Position numbers and translations under genes: made by a program. Under the pieces are notes generated by a model. The model saw nothing but the letters and a program-made list of their open reading frames with translations. It made no database searches and was not told where the DNA came from. A stretch of DNA of 64,000 bases from Bathymodiolus brooksi (lineage: Eukaryota; Mollusca; Bivalvia; Mytilida; Modiolidae), in the NCBI GenBank assembly GCA_963680875.1, contig OY804580.1, forward strand, positions 92,657,353-92,721,352, read 5' to 3'. Positions 1 to 12,491 of the stretch are shown piece after piece. Within the stretch, counting starts at the first letter, position 1. Every line of letters begins with the position of its first letter.

Positions 1-904
1 AAAATCATAATTTCATTAACAAATCAACTCGATATTTCCAGAATTTTGCATATTTCGAAAACATATGTACCCATGTAAAGTTGTTTCACGAGAAATAAAT
101 CATTCGGTAAATTGTATATACTATCGACGCCTTTTTGGTGTCAAATGGAAAAATTCTCGGGTAATCTGTTCCTTAAAATATGAGGGTCTCCACCTATCAA
201 TTTCCGCTGCGAATCATTGTTTGTAAATAAATTCATTCGTATTCTTTTCTGGATTTGTTAGTATTATACATGTGTATCTGATATGCTTTCTAATTAGCTA
301 CTTACTGTCTAATACAGTTACTAGGTGGGAATACACTAGTCTGTTCAATAGTAACCACCGCCATTGCCACAGTAACAATTGTTAGGTATATGCGAAATAT
401 ATCTGAATAATTGTATATCTTTCAGGCTTGACACACCTTTAACTCCCTTTCAGAAAATACTTTAATTCCATTCTAATAATGCTCGCAGATTCCGACCTTA
501 GATTAACAGGTGGAATAAATCCGGTTTTTGCTACCATTCGTGATACCAGTCCCTATTTTTTTTAGATTTCTCCCTTCGTGTGACATCTAACCCAGTTCTT
601 CTGATGTGATGATGTATGCATATATAGCATGGGCCTTATTTACAAACTTAGAGACTTTCTCCACATTAATTGATTTTCAGAAGAAGTGTTATGGTAAATA
701 TACTCCCAAAGCTGTTTTTTTGTTGCTGGTTTATGTATACTAAGTATCACACCAATTCTGAGAAGAGCCAGTTATTCTAAATGCTCCTGTTGTTTCCTAA
801 TTAATAGTTCACAATGTCTCCTAATACTCTGAAAGCAGTTATCTCCATCTAATATACAATGAATCTATTGACAATTAATAGAGTTCTGACGTTTCGTATA
901 TATA
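1..904 (+). repeat. Partial class E unit at the left window edge
   Basis: The window opens about 70 bp into a unit, at AAAATCATAATTTC. TGTCAAATGG, CTTACTGTCTAATACAG, GGAATAAATCC and CATTCGTGATACC identify class E. From about 715 onward the tail (GCTGTTTTTTTGTTGCTGG, AATTCTGAGAAGAGCC) is the type that leads into a D unit, so the unit is mosaic. Confidence 0.93.
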
Positions 905-3900
905 ATGAAATTATATGGTTTTGGTAGATTTCGCCCAAACATGTCTTTTTGTACGATTTCGATAAATCATTTCTAAAATCATAATTTCATTAACAAATCA
1001 ACTCGTTATTTCCTGAATTTTACATATTTTGAAAACATATGTACCCATGTAATGTTGTTTCACGAGAAATAAATCATTCGGTAAATTGTATGTACTATCG
1101 ACGCCTTTTTGGTGCCAAATGGAAAAATTCTCGGCTAACCTGTTCCTTAAAATATGAGGGTCTCCACCTATCAATTTTCGTTACGAATCATTGTTTGTAA
1201 ATAAATTCATTCGTATTCTTTTCTGGAATTGTTAGTATTATACATGTGTATCTGATATGCTTTCTAATTAGCTACTTACGGTATAATACAGTTACTAGGT
1301 GGGAATACACTAGTCTGTTCTATAGTAACCACCGGCATTGCCACAGTAAGAATTGTTAGGTATATGCGAAATATATCTGAATAATTGTATATCTTTCAGG
1401 CTTGACACACCTTTAACTCCCTTTCAGAAAATACTTTAATTCCATTCAAATAATGCTCGCAGATTCCGACCTTAGATTAACAGGTGGAACAAATCCGGTT
1501 TTTGCTACCATTTGTAATACCTGTCCCTATTTGTTTGAGTTTTCTCCCTTTGTGTGACATCTAACCCAGTTCTTCTGATGTGATAATGTATGCATATATA
1601 GCATGGGCCTTATTTACAAACTTGGAGAAATTCTCCACATTAATTGATTTTCAGAAGAAGTGTTATGGTAAATATACTCCCAAAGCTGTTTTTGTTGCTG
1701 TTTATATATACTAAGTATCACACCAATTTTCAGTAGAGCCAGTTATTCTAGATGCTCCTGTTGTTTCCTAGTTGATAGTTCACAATGCTTACTAATACTC
1801 TGAAAGCAGTTATCTCCATCTAATATACAATGAAGCTATTGACAATTAATAGAGTTCTGACGTTTCGTATATATAATGAAATTATATGGTTTTGGTAGAT
1901 TTCGCCCAAACATGTCTTTTTGTACGATTTCGATATATCATTTCTAAAATCATAATTTCATTAACAAATCAACTCGATATTTCCAGAATTTTACATATTT
2001 TGAAAACATATGTACCCATGTAAAGTTGTTTCACGAGAAATAAATCATTCGATAAATTGTATGTACTATCGACGCCTTTTTGGTGCCAAATGGAAAAATT
2101 CTCGGCTAATCTGTTCCTTAAAATATGAGGGTCTCCACCTATCAATTTCCGCTACGAATCATTGTTTGTAAATAAATTCATTCGTATTCTTTTCTGGAAT
2201 TGTTAGTATTATACATGTGTATCTGATATGCTTTCTAATTAGCTACTTACGGTATAATACAGTTACTAGCTGTGAATACACTAGTCTGTTCTATAGTAAC
2301 CACCGTCATTGCCACAGTAATAATTGTTAGGTATATACGAAATATATCTGAATAATTGTATATTTTTCAGGCTTGACACACCTTTAACTCCCTTCCAGAA
2401 AATATTTTAATTCCATTCAAATAATGCTCGCAGATTCGACCTTAGATTAACAGGTGGAACAAATCCGGTTTTTGCTACCATTTGTTTGAGTTTTCTCCCT
2501 TTGTGTGACATCTAACCCAGTTCTTCTGGTGTGATAATGTATGCATATATAGCATAGGACTTATTTACAAACTTGGAGACTTTCTCCACCATAATTGATT
2601 TTCAGAAGAAGTGTTATGGTAAATATACTCCCAAAGCTGTTTTTTTGTTGCTGGTTTATGTATACTAAGTATCACACCAATTCTGAGAAGAGCCAGTTAT
2701 TCTAGATGCTCCTGTTGTTTCCTAATTAATAGTTCACAATGTCTCCTAATACTCTGAAAGCAGTTATCTCCATCTAATATACAATGAATCTATTGACAAT
2801 TAATAGAGTTCTGACGTTTCGTATATATAATGAAATTATATGGTTTTGGTAGATTTCGCCCAAACATGTCTTTTTGTACGATTTCGATAAATCATTTCTA
2901 AAATCATAATTTCATTAACAAATCAACTCGTTATTTCCTGAATTTTACATATTTTGAAAACATATGTACCCATGTAATGTTGTTTCACGAGAAATAAATC
3001 ATTCGGTAAATTGTATATACTATCGACGCCTTTTTGGTGCCAAATGGAAAAATTCTCGGCTAACCTGTTCCTTAAAATATGAGGGTCTCCACCTATCAAT
3101 TTTCGTTACGAATCATTGTTTGTAAATAAATTCATTCGTATTCTTTTCTGGAATTGTTAGTATTATACATGTGTATCTGATATGCTTTCTAATTAGCTAC
3201 TTACGGTATAATACAGTTACTAGGTGGGAATACACTAGTCTGTTCTATAGTAACCACCGGCATTGCCACAGTAAGAATTGTTAGGTATATGCGAAATATA
3301 TCTGAATAATTGTATATCTTTCAGGCTTGACACACCTTTAACTCCCTTTCAGAAAATACTTTAATTCCATTCAAATAATGCTCGCAGATTCCGACCTTAG
3401 ATTAACAGGTGGAACAAATCCGGTTTTTGCTACCATTTGTAATACCTGTCCCTATTTGTTTGAGTTTTCTCCCTTTGTGTGACATCTAACCCAGTTCTTC
3501 TGATGTGATAATGTATGCATATATAGCATGGGACTTATTTACAAACTTGGAGACTTTCTCCACATTAATTGAATTTCAGAAGAAGTGTTATGGTAAATAT
3601 ACTCCCAAAGCTGTTTTTGTTGCTGTTTATATATACTAAGTATCACACCAATTTTCAGTAGAGCCAGTTATTCTAAATGCTCCTGTTGTTTCCTAGTTGA
3701 TAGTTCACAATGCTTACTAATACTCTGAAAGCAGTTATCTCCATCTAATATACAATGAAGCTATTGACAATTAATAGAGTTCTGACGTTTCGTATATATA
3801 ATGAAATTATATGGTTTTGGTAGCTTTCGCCCAAACATGTCTTTTTGTACGATTTCGATAAATCATTTCTAAAATCATAATTTCATTAACAAATCAACTC

Positions 3901-4771
3901 GATATTTCCAGAATTTTACATATTTCGAAAACATATGTACCCATGTAAAGTTGTTACACGAGAAATAAATCATTCGGTAAATTGTATATACTATCGACGC
4001 CTTTTTGGTGTCAAATGGAAAAATTCTCGGGTAATCTGTTCCTTAAAATATGAGGGTCTCCACCTATCAATTTCCGCTGCGAATCATTGTTTGTAAATAA
4101 ATTCATTCGTATTCTTTTCTGGATTTGTTAGTATTATACATGTGTATCTGATATGCTTTCTAATTAGCTACTTACTGTCTAATACAGTTACTAGGTGGGA
4201 ATACACTAGTCTGTTCAATAGTAACCACCGCCATTGCCACAGTAACAATTGTTAGGTATATGCGAAATATATCTGAATAATTGTATATCTTTCAGGCTTG
4301 ACACACCTTTAACTCTCTTTCAGAAAATACTTTAATTCCATTCTAATAATGCTCGCAGATTCCGACCTTAGATTAACAGGTGGAATAAATCCGGTTTTTG
4401 CTACCATTCGTGATACCAGTCCCTATTTTTTTTAGATTTCTCCCTTCGTGTGACATCTAACCCAGTTCTTCTGATGTGATGATGTATGCATATATAGCAT
4501 GGGCCTTATTTACAAACTTAGAGACTTTCTCCACATTAATTGATTTTCAGAAGAAGTGTTATGGTAAATATACTCCCAAAGCTGTTTTTGTTGCTGTTTA
4601 TATATACTAAGTATCACACCAATTTTCAGTAGAGCCAGTTATTCTAGATGCTCCTGTTGTTTCCTAGTTGATAGTTCACAATGCTTACTAATACTCTGAA
4701 AGCAGTTATCTCCATCTAATATACAATGAAGCTATTGACAATTAATAGAGTTCTGACGTTTCGTATATATA
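905..4771 (+). repeat. Mixed block D-C-D-E (971, 954, 971, 971 bp)
   Basis: Unit starts are 905 (D), 1876 (C), 2830 (D) and 3801 (E). The two D units are near-identical and 1,925 bp apart. The C unit at 1876 carries rare variants (CTAGCTGTGAATAC, CAGATTCGACC, GCATAGGACTT) seen again in the C unit at 27975, so the two are close relatives although 26 kb apart. Confidence 0.93.
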
Positions 4772-7667
4772 ATGAAATTATATGGTTTTGGTAGATTTCG
4801 CCCAAACATGTCTTTTTGTACGATTTCGATATATCATTTCTAAAATCATAATTTCATTAACAAATCAACTCGATATTTCCAGAATTTTACATATTTTGAA
4901 AACATATGTACCCATGTAAAGTTGTTTCACGAGAAATAAATCATTCGATAAATTGTATGTACTATCGACGCCTTTTTGGTGCCAAATGGAAAAATTCTCG
5001 GCTAATCTGTTCCTTAAAATATGAGGGTCTCCACCTATCAATTTCCTCTACGAATCATTGTTTGTAAATAAATTCATTCGTATTCTTTTCTGGAATTGTT
5101 AGTATTATACATGTGTATCTGATATGCTTTCTAATTAGCTACTTACGTATAATACAGTTACTAGGTGGGAATACACTAGTCTGTTCTATAGTAACCACCG
5201 GCATTGCCACAGTAAGAATTGTTAGGTATAAACGAAATATATCTTAATAATTGTATATCTTTCAGGCTTGACACACCTTTAACTCCCTTTCAGAAAATAC
5301 TTTAATTCCATTCAAATAATGCTCGCATATTCCGACCTTAGATTAACAGGTGGAACAAATCCGGTTTTTGCTACCATTTGTTTGAGTTTTCTCCCTTTTT
5401 GTGACATCTAACCCAGTTCTTCTGATATGATAATGTATGCATATATAGCATGGGACTTATTTACAAACTTTGAGACTTTCTCCATATTAATTGATTTTCA
5501 GAAGAAGTGTTATGGTAAGTATACCCACAAAGCTGTTTTATGTTGTTGGTTTATATATACTAAGTATCACACCAATTTTCAGTAGAGCCAGTTATTCTAG
5601 ATGCTCTGATTGTTTCCTAATTGGTAGTTCACAATGCCTCCTAATACTCTGAAAGCAGTTATCTCCATCTAATATACGATGAAGCTATTGACAATTAATA
5701 GAGTTCTGACGTTTCGTATTTATAATGAAATTATATGGTTTTGGTAGATTTCGCCCAAACATGTCTTTTTGTACGATTTCGATAAATCATTTCTAAAATC
5801 ATAATTTCATTAAGAAATCAACTCGATATTTCCAGAATTTTACGTATTTCGAAAACATATGTACCCATGTAAAGTTGTTTCACGAGAAATAAATCATTCG
5901 GTAAATTGTATGTACTATCGACGCCTTTTTGGTGTCAAATGGAAAAATTCTCGGGTAACCTGTTCCTTAAAATATGAGGGTCTCCACCTATCAATTTCCG
6001 CTGCGAATCATTGTTTGTAAATAAATTCATTCGTATTCTTTTCTGGATTGTTAGTATTATACATGTGTATCTGATATGCTTTCTAATTAGCTACTTACGG
6101 TATAATACAGTTACTAGGTGGGAATACACTAGTCTGTTCAATAGCAACCACCGCCATTGCCACAGTAACAATTGTTAGGTATATGCGAAATATATCTGAA
6201 TAATTGTATATCTTTCAGGCTTGACACACCTTTAACTCCCTTTCAGAAAATACTTTAATTCCATTCTAATAATGCTCGCAGATTCCGTCCTTAGATTAAC
6301 AGGTGGAACAAATTCGGTTTTTGCTACCATTTGTGATACCAGTCCCTATTTTTTTGAGTTTTCTCCCTTCGTGTGACATCTAACCCAGTTCTTCTGATGT
6401 GATAATGTATGCATATATAGCATTGGACTTACTTACAAACTTGGAGAATTTCTCCACATTAATTGATTTTCAGAAGAAGTGTTATGGTAAATATACTCCC
6501 AAAGCTGTTTTTGTTGCTGTTTATATATACTAAGTATCACACCAATTTTCAGTAGAGGCAGTTATTGTAAATGCTCCTATTGTTTCCTAATTGATAGTTC
6601 ACAATGCCTCCTAATACTCTGAAAGCAATTATCTCCATGTAATATACAATGAAGCTATTGACAATTAATAGAGTTCTGACGTTTCGTATTTATAATGAAA
6701 TTATATGGTTTTGGTAGATTTCGCCCAAACATGTCTTTTTGTACGATTTCGATAAATGATTTCAAAAATCATAATTTCATTAACAAAGTCAACTCGATAT
6801 TTCCAGAATTTTACATATTTCGAAAACATATGTACCCATGTAAAGTTGTTTCACGAGAAATAAATCATTCGATAAATTGTATGTACTATCGACGCCTTTT
6901 TGGTGCCAAATGGAACAATTCTCGGGTAACCTGTTCCTTAAAATATGAGGGTCTCCACCTATCAATTTTCGCTACGAATCATTGTTTGTAAATAAATTCA
7001 TTCGTATTCTTTTCTGGAATTGTTAGTATTATACATGTGTATCTGATATGCTTTCTAATTAGCTACATACGGTATAATACAGTTACCAGTTGGGAATACA
7101 CTAGTCTGTTCTATAGTAACCACCGCCATTGCCACAGTAAGAATTGTTAGGTATATACGAAATATATCTGAATAATTGTATATCTATCAGGCTTGACACA
7201 CCTTTAACTCCCTTTCAGAAAATACTTTAATTCTATTCAAATAATGTTCGCAGATTCCGACCTTAGATTAACAGGTGGAACAAATCCGGTTTTTGCTACC
7301 ATTTGTGATACCAGTCCCTATTTTTTTTTAGATTTCTCCCTTCGTGTGACATCTAACCCAGTTCTTCTCATGTGATGATGTATGCATATATAGCATGGGC
7401 CTTATTTACAAACTTGGAGAAATTCTCCACATTAATTGATTTTCAGAAGAAGTGTTATGGTAAATATACTCCCAAAGCTGTTTTTGTTGCTGTTTATATA
7501 TACTAAGTATCACACCAATTTTCAGTAGAGCCAGTTATTCTAGATGCTCCTGTTGTTTCCTAGTTGATAGTTCACAATGCTTACTAATACTCTGAAAGCA
7601 GTTATCTCCATCTAATATACAATGAAGCTATTGACAATTAATAGAGTTCTGACGTTTCGTATATATA
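4772..7667 (+). repeat. C-A-B trimer, early copy (953, 970, 973 bp)
   Basis: Unit starts are 4772 (C), 5725 (A) and 6695 (B). The C and A units share many rare variants with 25077 and 26031: GTATAAACG, ATATCTTAATAATTG, CTTTTTGTGAC, CTGATATGATAATG, ACTTTGAGAC, CTAATTGGTAG, TTAAGAAATC and TTTACGTATTTCG. The A unit has one T fewer in CTGGATTGTTAG. Confidence 0.93.
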
Positions 7668-9592
7668 ATGAAATTATATGGTTTTGGTAGATTTCGCCCA
7701 AACATGTCTTTTTGTACGATTTCGATATATCATTTCTAAAATCATAATTTCATTAACAAATCAACTCGATATTTCCAGAATTTTGCATATTTTGAAAACA
7801 TATGTACCCATGTAAAGTTGTTTCACGAGAAATAAATCATTCGATAAATTGTATGTATTATCGACGACTTTTTGGTGCCAAATGGAAAAATTCTCGGCTA
7901 ATCTGTTCCTTAAAATATGAGGGTCTCCACCTATCAATTTTCGATACGAATCATTGTTTGTAAATAAATTCATTCGTATTCTTTTCTGGAATTGTTAGTA
8001 ATATACATGTGTATCTGATATGCTTTCTAATTAGCTACTTACTGTATAATACAGTTACTAGGTGTGAATACACTAGTCTGTTCTATAGTAACCACCGGTA
8101 TTGCCACAGTAAGAATTGTTAGGTATATACGAAATATATCTGAATAATTGTATATCTTCCAGGCTTGACACACCTTTAACTCCCTTCCAGAAAATATTTT
8201 AATTCCATTCAAATAATGCTCGCAGATTCCGACCTTAGATTAACAGGTGGAACAAATCCGCTTTTTGCTACCATTTGTTTGAGTTTTCTCCCTTTGTGTG
8301 ACATCTAACCCAGTTCTTCTGGTGTGATAATGTATGCATATATAGCATGGGACTTATTTACAAACTTGGAGACTTTCTCCACATTAATTGATTTTCAGAA
8401 GAAGTGTTATGGTAAGTATTCCCACAAAGCTGTTTTATGTTGTTGGTTTATATATACTAAGTATCACACCAATTTTCAGTAGAGCCAGTTATTCTAGATG
8501 CTCTGATTGTTTCCTAATTGATAGTTCACAATGCCTCCTAATACTCTGAAAGCAGTTATCTCCATCTAATATACGATGAATCTATTGACAATTAATGGAG
8601 TTCTGACGTTTCGTATTTATAATGAAATTATATGGTTTTGGTAGATTTCGCCCAAACATGTCTTTTTGTACGATTTCGATAAATCATTTCTAAAATCATA
8701 ATTTCATTAACAAATCAACTCGATATTTCCAGAATTTTACATATTTCGAAAACATATGTACCCATGTAAAGTTGTTTCACGAGAAATAAATCATTCGGTA
8801 AATTGTATGTACTATCGACGCCTTTTTGGTGCCAAATGGAACAATTCTCGGGTAACCTGTTCCTTAAAATATGAGGGTCTCCACCTATCAATTTTCGCTA
8901 CGAATCATTGTTTGTAAATAAATTCATTCGTATTCTTTTCTGGAATTGTTAGTATTATACATGTGTATCTGATATGCTTTCTAATTAGCTACATACGGTA
9001 TAATACAGTTACCAGTTGGGAATACACTAGTCTGTTCTATAGTAACCACCGCCATTGCCACAGTAAGAATTGTTAGGTATATAGAAATATATTTGAATAA
9101 TTGTATATCTATCAGGCTTGACACACCTTTAACTCCCTTTCAGAAAATACTTTAATTCTATTCAAATAATGTTCGCAGATTCCGACCTTAGATTAACAGG
9201 TGGAACAAATCCGGTTTTTGCTACCATTTGTGATACCAGTCCCTATTTTTTTTTAGATTTCTCCCTTCGTGTGACATCTAACCCAGTTCTTCTCATGTGA
9301 TGATGTATGCATATATAGCATGGGCCTTATTTACAAACTTGGAGAAATTCTCCACATTAATTGATTTTCAGAAGAAGTGTTATGGTAAATATACTCCCAA
9401 AGCTGTTTTTGTTGCTGTTTATATATACTAAGTATCACACCAATTTTCAGTAGAGCCAGTTATTCTAGATGCTCCTGTTGTTTCCTAGTTGATAGTTCAC
9501 AATGCTTACTAATACTCTGAAAGCAGTTATCTCCATCTAATATACAATGAAGCTATTGACAATTAATAGAGTTCTGACGTTTCGTATATATA
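7668..9592 (+). repeat. C unit followed by an A/B chimeric unit (954, 971 bp)
   Basis: Unit starts are 7668 (C) and 8622. The second begins as class A but reads as class B from about 8830 (TGCCAAATGGAACAATTC, CTACATACGG, ACCAGTTGGG), so it switches class within the first quarter. It also lacks two bases in GTATATAGAAATATATTTG. The C unit has a private change, GACGACTTTTTGG. Confidence 0.92.
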
Positions 9593-10546
9593 ATGAAATT
9601 ATATGGTTTTGGTAGATTTCGCCCAAACATGTCTTTTTGTACGATTTCGATATATCATTTCTAAAATCATAATTTCATTAACAAATCAACTCGATATTTC
9701 CAGAATTTTGCATATTTTGAAAACATATGTACCCATGTAAAGTTGTTTCACGAGAAATAAATCATTCGATAAATTGTATGTATTATCGACGCCTTTTTGG
9801 TGCCAAATGGAAAAATTCTCGGCTAATATGTTCCTTAAAATATGAGGGTCTCCACCTATCAATTTTCGCTACGAATCATTGTTTGTAAATAAATTCATTC
9901 GTATTCTTTTCTGGAATTGTTAGTAATATACATGTGTATCTGATATGCTTTCTAATTAGCTACTTACTGTATAATACAGTTACTAGGTGTGAATACACTA
10001 GTCTGTTCTATAGTAACCACCGGTATTGCCACAGTAAGAATTGTTAGGTATATACGAAATATATCTGAATAATTGTATATCTTCCAGGCTTGACACACCT
10101 TTAACTCCCTTCCAGAAAATATTTTAATTCCATTCAAATAATGCTCGCAGATTCCGACCTTAGATTAACAGGTGGAACAAATCCGCTTTTTGCTACCATT
10201 TGTTTGAGTTTTCTCCCTTTGTGTGACATCTAACCCAGTTCTTCTGGTGTGATAATGTATGCATATATAGCATGGGACTTATTTACAAACTTGGAGACTT
10301 TCTCCACATTAATTGATTTTCAGAAGAAGTGTTATGGTAAGTATAACCACAAAGCTGTTTTATGTTGTTGGTTTATATATACTAAGTATCACACCAATTT
10401 TCAGTAGAGCCAGTTATTCTAGATGCTCTGATTGTTTCCTAATTGATAGTTCACAATGCCTCCTAATACTCTGAAAGCAGTTATCTCCATCTAATATACG
10501 ATGAATCTATTGACAATTAATAGAGTTCTGACGTTTCGTATTTATA
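9593..10546 (+). repeat. Class C satellite unit, reference copy (954 bp)
   Basis: Class C is marked by GATATATCATTTC just after the phasing motif, ATTTTGAAAAC where A and B have ATTTCGAAAAC, CTCGGCTAA, GGTGTGATAATG near the 3' end, and GGTAAGTAT. It is the short class: the stretch around 10198 reads ATTTGTTTGAG, whereas class D has two ATTTGT copies 19 bp apart there, so C has lost one copy plus the spacer. Two extra bases in TTTTATGTTGTTGG bring the net length to 954. Units of 952 bp have the alternative TTTTTGTTGCTG tail. C units start at 1876, 4772, 7668, 9593, 12492, 15391, 20234, 25077, 27975, 31829, 34724, 37622, 39547, 42427, 50311, 52236, 54159, 57056, 59951 and 61875. Two C units never stand next to each other. 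Confidence 0.95.
10337..10404 (+). other. Intron-like segment in class C units (68 nt)
   Basis: ATG|GTAAGTAT resembles a strong 5' splice site. It is followed by an AT-rich stretch, TACTAAG at 10380 as a possible branch point, and CAATTTTCAG ending at 10404, about 20 nt after the branch-like A. Immediately upstream, TTGATTTTCAG is another acceptor-like site that bounds a 13-nt exon-like piece (10324-10336). Other C units have the same arrangement, for example 8412-8479. A, B and D rears mostly read GTAAAT, a weaker donor. In an AT-rich repeat such sites may be chance. No splicing is shown. Confidence 0.3.
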
Positions 10547-11520
10547 ATGAAATTATATGGTTTTGGTAGATTTCGCCCAAACATGTCTTTTTGTACGATT
10601 TCGATAAATCATTTCTAAAATCATAATTTCATTAACAAATCAACTCGATATTTCCAGAATTTTACATATTTCGAAAACATATGTACCCATGTAAAGTTGT
10701 TTCACGAGAAATAAATCATTCGGTAAATTGTATGTACTATCGACGCCTTTTTGGTGTCAAATGGAAAAATTCTCGGGTAACCTGTTCCTTAAAATATGAG
10801 GGTCTCCACCTATCAATTTCCGCTGCGAATCATTGTTTGTAAATAAATTCATTCGTATTCTTTTCTGGATTTATTAGTATTATACATGTGTATCTGATAT
10901 GCTTTCTAATTAGCTACTTACGGTATAATACAGTTACTAGGTGGGAATACACTAGTCTGTTCAATAGCAACCACCGCCATTGACACAGTAACAATTGTTA
11001 GGTATATGCGAAATATATCTGAATAATTGTATATCTTTCAGGCTTGACACACCTTTAACTCCCTTTCAGAAAATACTTTAATTCCATTCTAATAATGCTC
11101 GCAGATTCCGTCCTTAGATTAACAGGTGGAACAAATTCGGTTTTTGCTATCATTTGTGATACCAGTCCCTATATTTTTGAGTTTTCTCCCTTCGTGTGAC
11201 ATCTAACCCAGTTCTTCTGATGTGATAATGTATGCATATATAGCATTGGACTTACTTACAAACTTGGAGACTTTCTCCACCATAATTGATTTTCAGAAGA
11301 AGTGTTATGGTAAATATACTCCCAAAGCTGTTTTTTTGTTGCTGGTTTATGTATACTAAGTATCACACCAATTCTGAGAAGAGCCAGTTATTCTAGATGC
11401 TCCTGTTGTTTCCTAATTAATAGTTCACAATGTCTCCTAATACTCTGAAAGCAGTTATCTCCATCTAATATACAATGAATCTATTGACAATTAATAGAGT
11501 TCTGACGTTTCGTATATATA
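10547..11520 (+). repeat. Class A satellite unit, reference copy (974 bp)
   Basis: Class A is marked by GATAAATCATTTCTAAAATC, TTTCGAAAAC, TGTCAAATGG, CTCGGGTAACC, TTTCCGCTGCG, CTGGATTT and AGTAACAATTG, and is entered through TCGTATTTATAATG. Most A units are 970-971 bp. This copy and those at 13446, 16345 and 21188 are 974 bp because their last 250 bp carry the D-entry tail (GTTTTTTTGTTGCTGG). A units start at 5725, 10547, 13446, 16345, 21188, 26031, 29883, 32781, 35678, 45611, 51265, 53188, 55111, 58009, 58980, 60904 and 62828; 8622 is an A/B chimera. Class A breaks both recurring short ORFs seen in other classes: TAA follows CATTTC on the plus strand, and TGTCAAATGG puts TGA into the minus frame. 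Confidence 0.95.
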
Positions 11521-12491
11521 ATGAAATTATATGGTTTTGGTAGATTTCGCCCAAACATGTCTTTTTGTACGATTTCGATAAATCATTTCTAAAATCATAA
11601 TTTCATTAACAAATCAACTCGTTATTTCCTGAATTTTACATATTTTGAAAACATATGTACCCATGTAATGTTGTTTCACGAGAAATAAATCATTCGGTAA
11701 ATTGTATATACTATCGACGCCTTTTTGGTGCCAAATGGAAAAATTCTCGGCTAACCTGTTCCTTAAAATATGAGGGTCTCCACCTATCAATTTTCGTTAC
11801 GAATCATTGTTTGTAAATAAATTCATTCGTATTCTTTTCTGGAATTGTTAGTATTATACATGTGTATCTGATATGCTTTTTAATTAGCTACTTACGGTAT
11901 AATACAGTTACTAGGTGGGAATACACTAGTCTGTTCTATAGTAACCACCGGCATTGCCACAGTAAGAATTGTTAGGTATATGCGAAATATATCTGAATAA
12001 TTGTATATCTTTCAGGCTTGACACACCTTTAACTCCCTTTCAGAAAATACTTTAATTCCATTCAAATAATGCTCGCAGATTCCGACCTTAGATTAACAGG
12101 TGGAACAAATCCGGTTTTTGCTACCATTTGTAATACCTGTCCCTATTTGTTTGAGTTTTCTCCCTTTGTGTGACATCTAACCCAGTTCTTCTGATGTGAT
12201 AATGTATGCATATATAGCATGGGACTTATTTACAAACTTGGAGACTTTCTCCACATTAATTGAATTTCAGAAGAAGTGTTATGGTAAATATACTCCCAAA
12301 GCTGTTTTTGTTGCTGTTTATATATACTAAGTATCACACCAATTTTCAGTAGAGCCAGTTATTCTAAATGCTCCTGTTGTTTCCTAGTTGATAGTTCACA
12401 ATGCTTACTAATACTCTGAAAGCAGTTATCTCCATCTAATATACAATGAAGCTATTGACAATTAATAGAGTTCTGACGTTTCGTATATATA
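11521..12491 (+). repeat. Class D satellite unit, reference copy (971 bp)
   Basis: Class D is marked by CTCGTTATTTCCTG, CATGTAATGTTG, TTTTCGTTACG and GTAATACCTGTCCC, and is entered through AATTCTGAGAAGAGCC and CACAATGTCTCC. It keeps the two ATTTGT copies at 12126-12131 and 12145-12150 whose 19-bp interval is missing in class C. D units start at 905, 2830, 11521, 14420, 17319, 22162 and 28929, so the class is confined to the first 30 kb. The copy at 28929 is only 954 bp because its second half switches to class C sequence. Confidence 0.93.

Larger units (their letters stand above)
9593..12491 (+). repeat. C-A-D higher-order repeat, copy 1 (2,899 bp)
   Basis: Unit starts are 9593 (C, 954), 10547 (A, 974) and 11521 (D, 971). 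The trimer is marked by variants rare elsewhere: CGGCTAATATGTTCC, GTATAACCAC, CATTGACACAG, GCTATCATTTG and CCCTATATTTTTGAG. The same variants lie 2,899 and 5,798 bp downstream. I saw no difference among the copies at the positions compared. Confidence 0.96.

Noticed and set aside
6695..6991. Recurring 98-codon (or 82-codon) plus-strand ORF beginning at the phasing motif in class B units
   Set aside because: It exists only where class B has lost a TAA and gained one base. Classes A, C and D stop after 24 codons, several B copies are cut at codon 82, and one (56082) changes frame. There is no recognisable domain and nothing points to protein-level selection.
7761..7973. Minus-strand ORF of 70-87 codons (also at 41548-41760 and 44663-44926)
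   Set aside because: Class A units carry TGA in this frame (from TGTCAAATGG), and openness depends on single class variants. No family is recognised. It is best seen as a chance frame in a repeat.
9593..12491. CENP-B box
   Set aside because: I looked for TTCGNNNNANNCGGG around the CGGG and CCCG sites of the units, and the spacing and bases do not fit. A pattern search on both strands would settle it.
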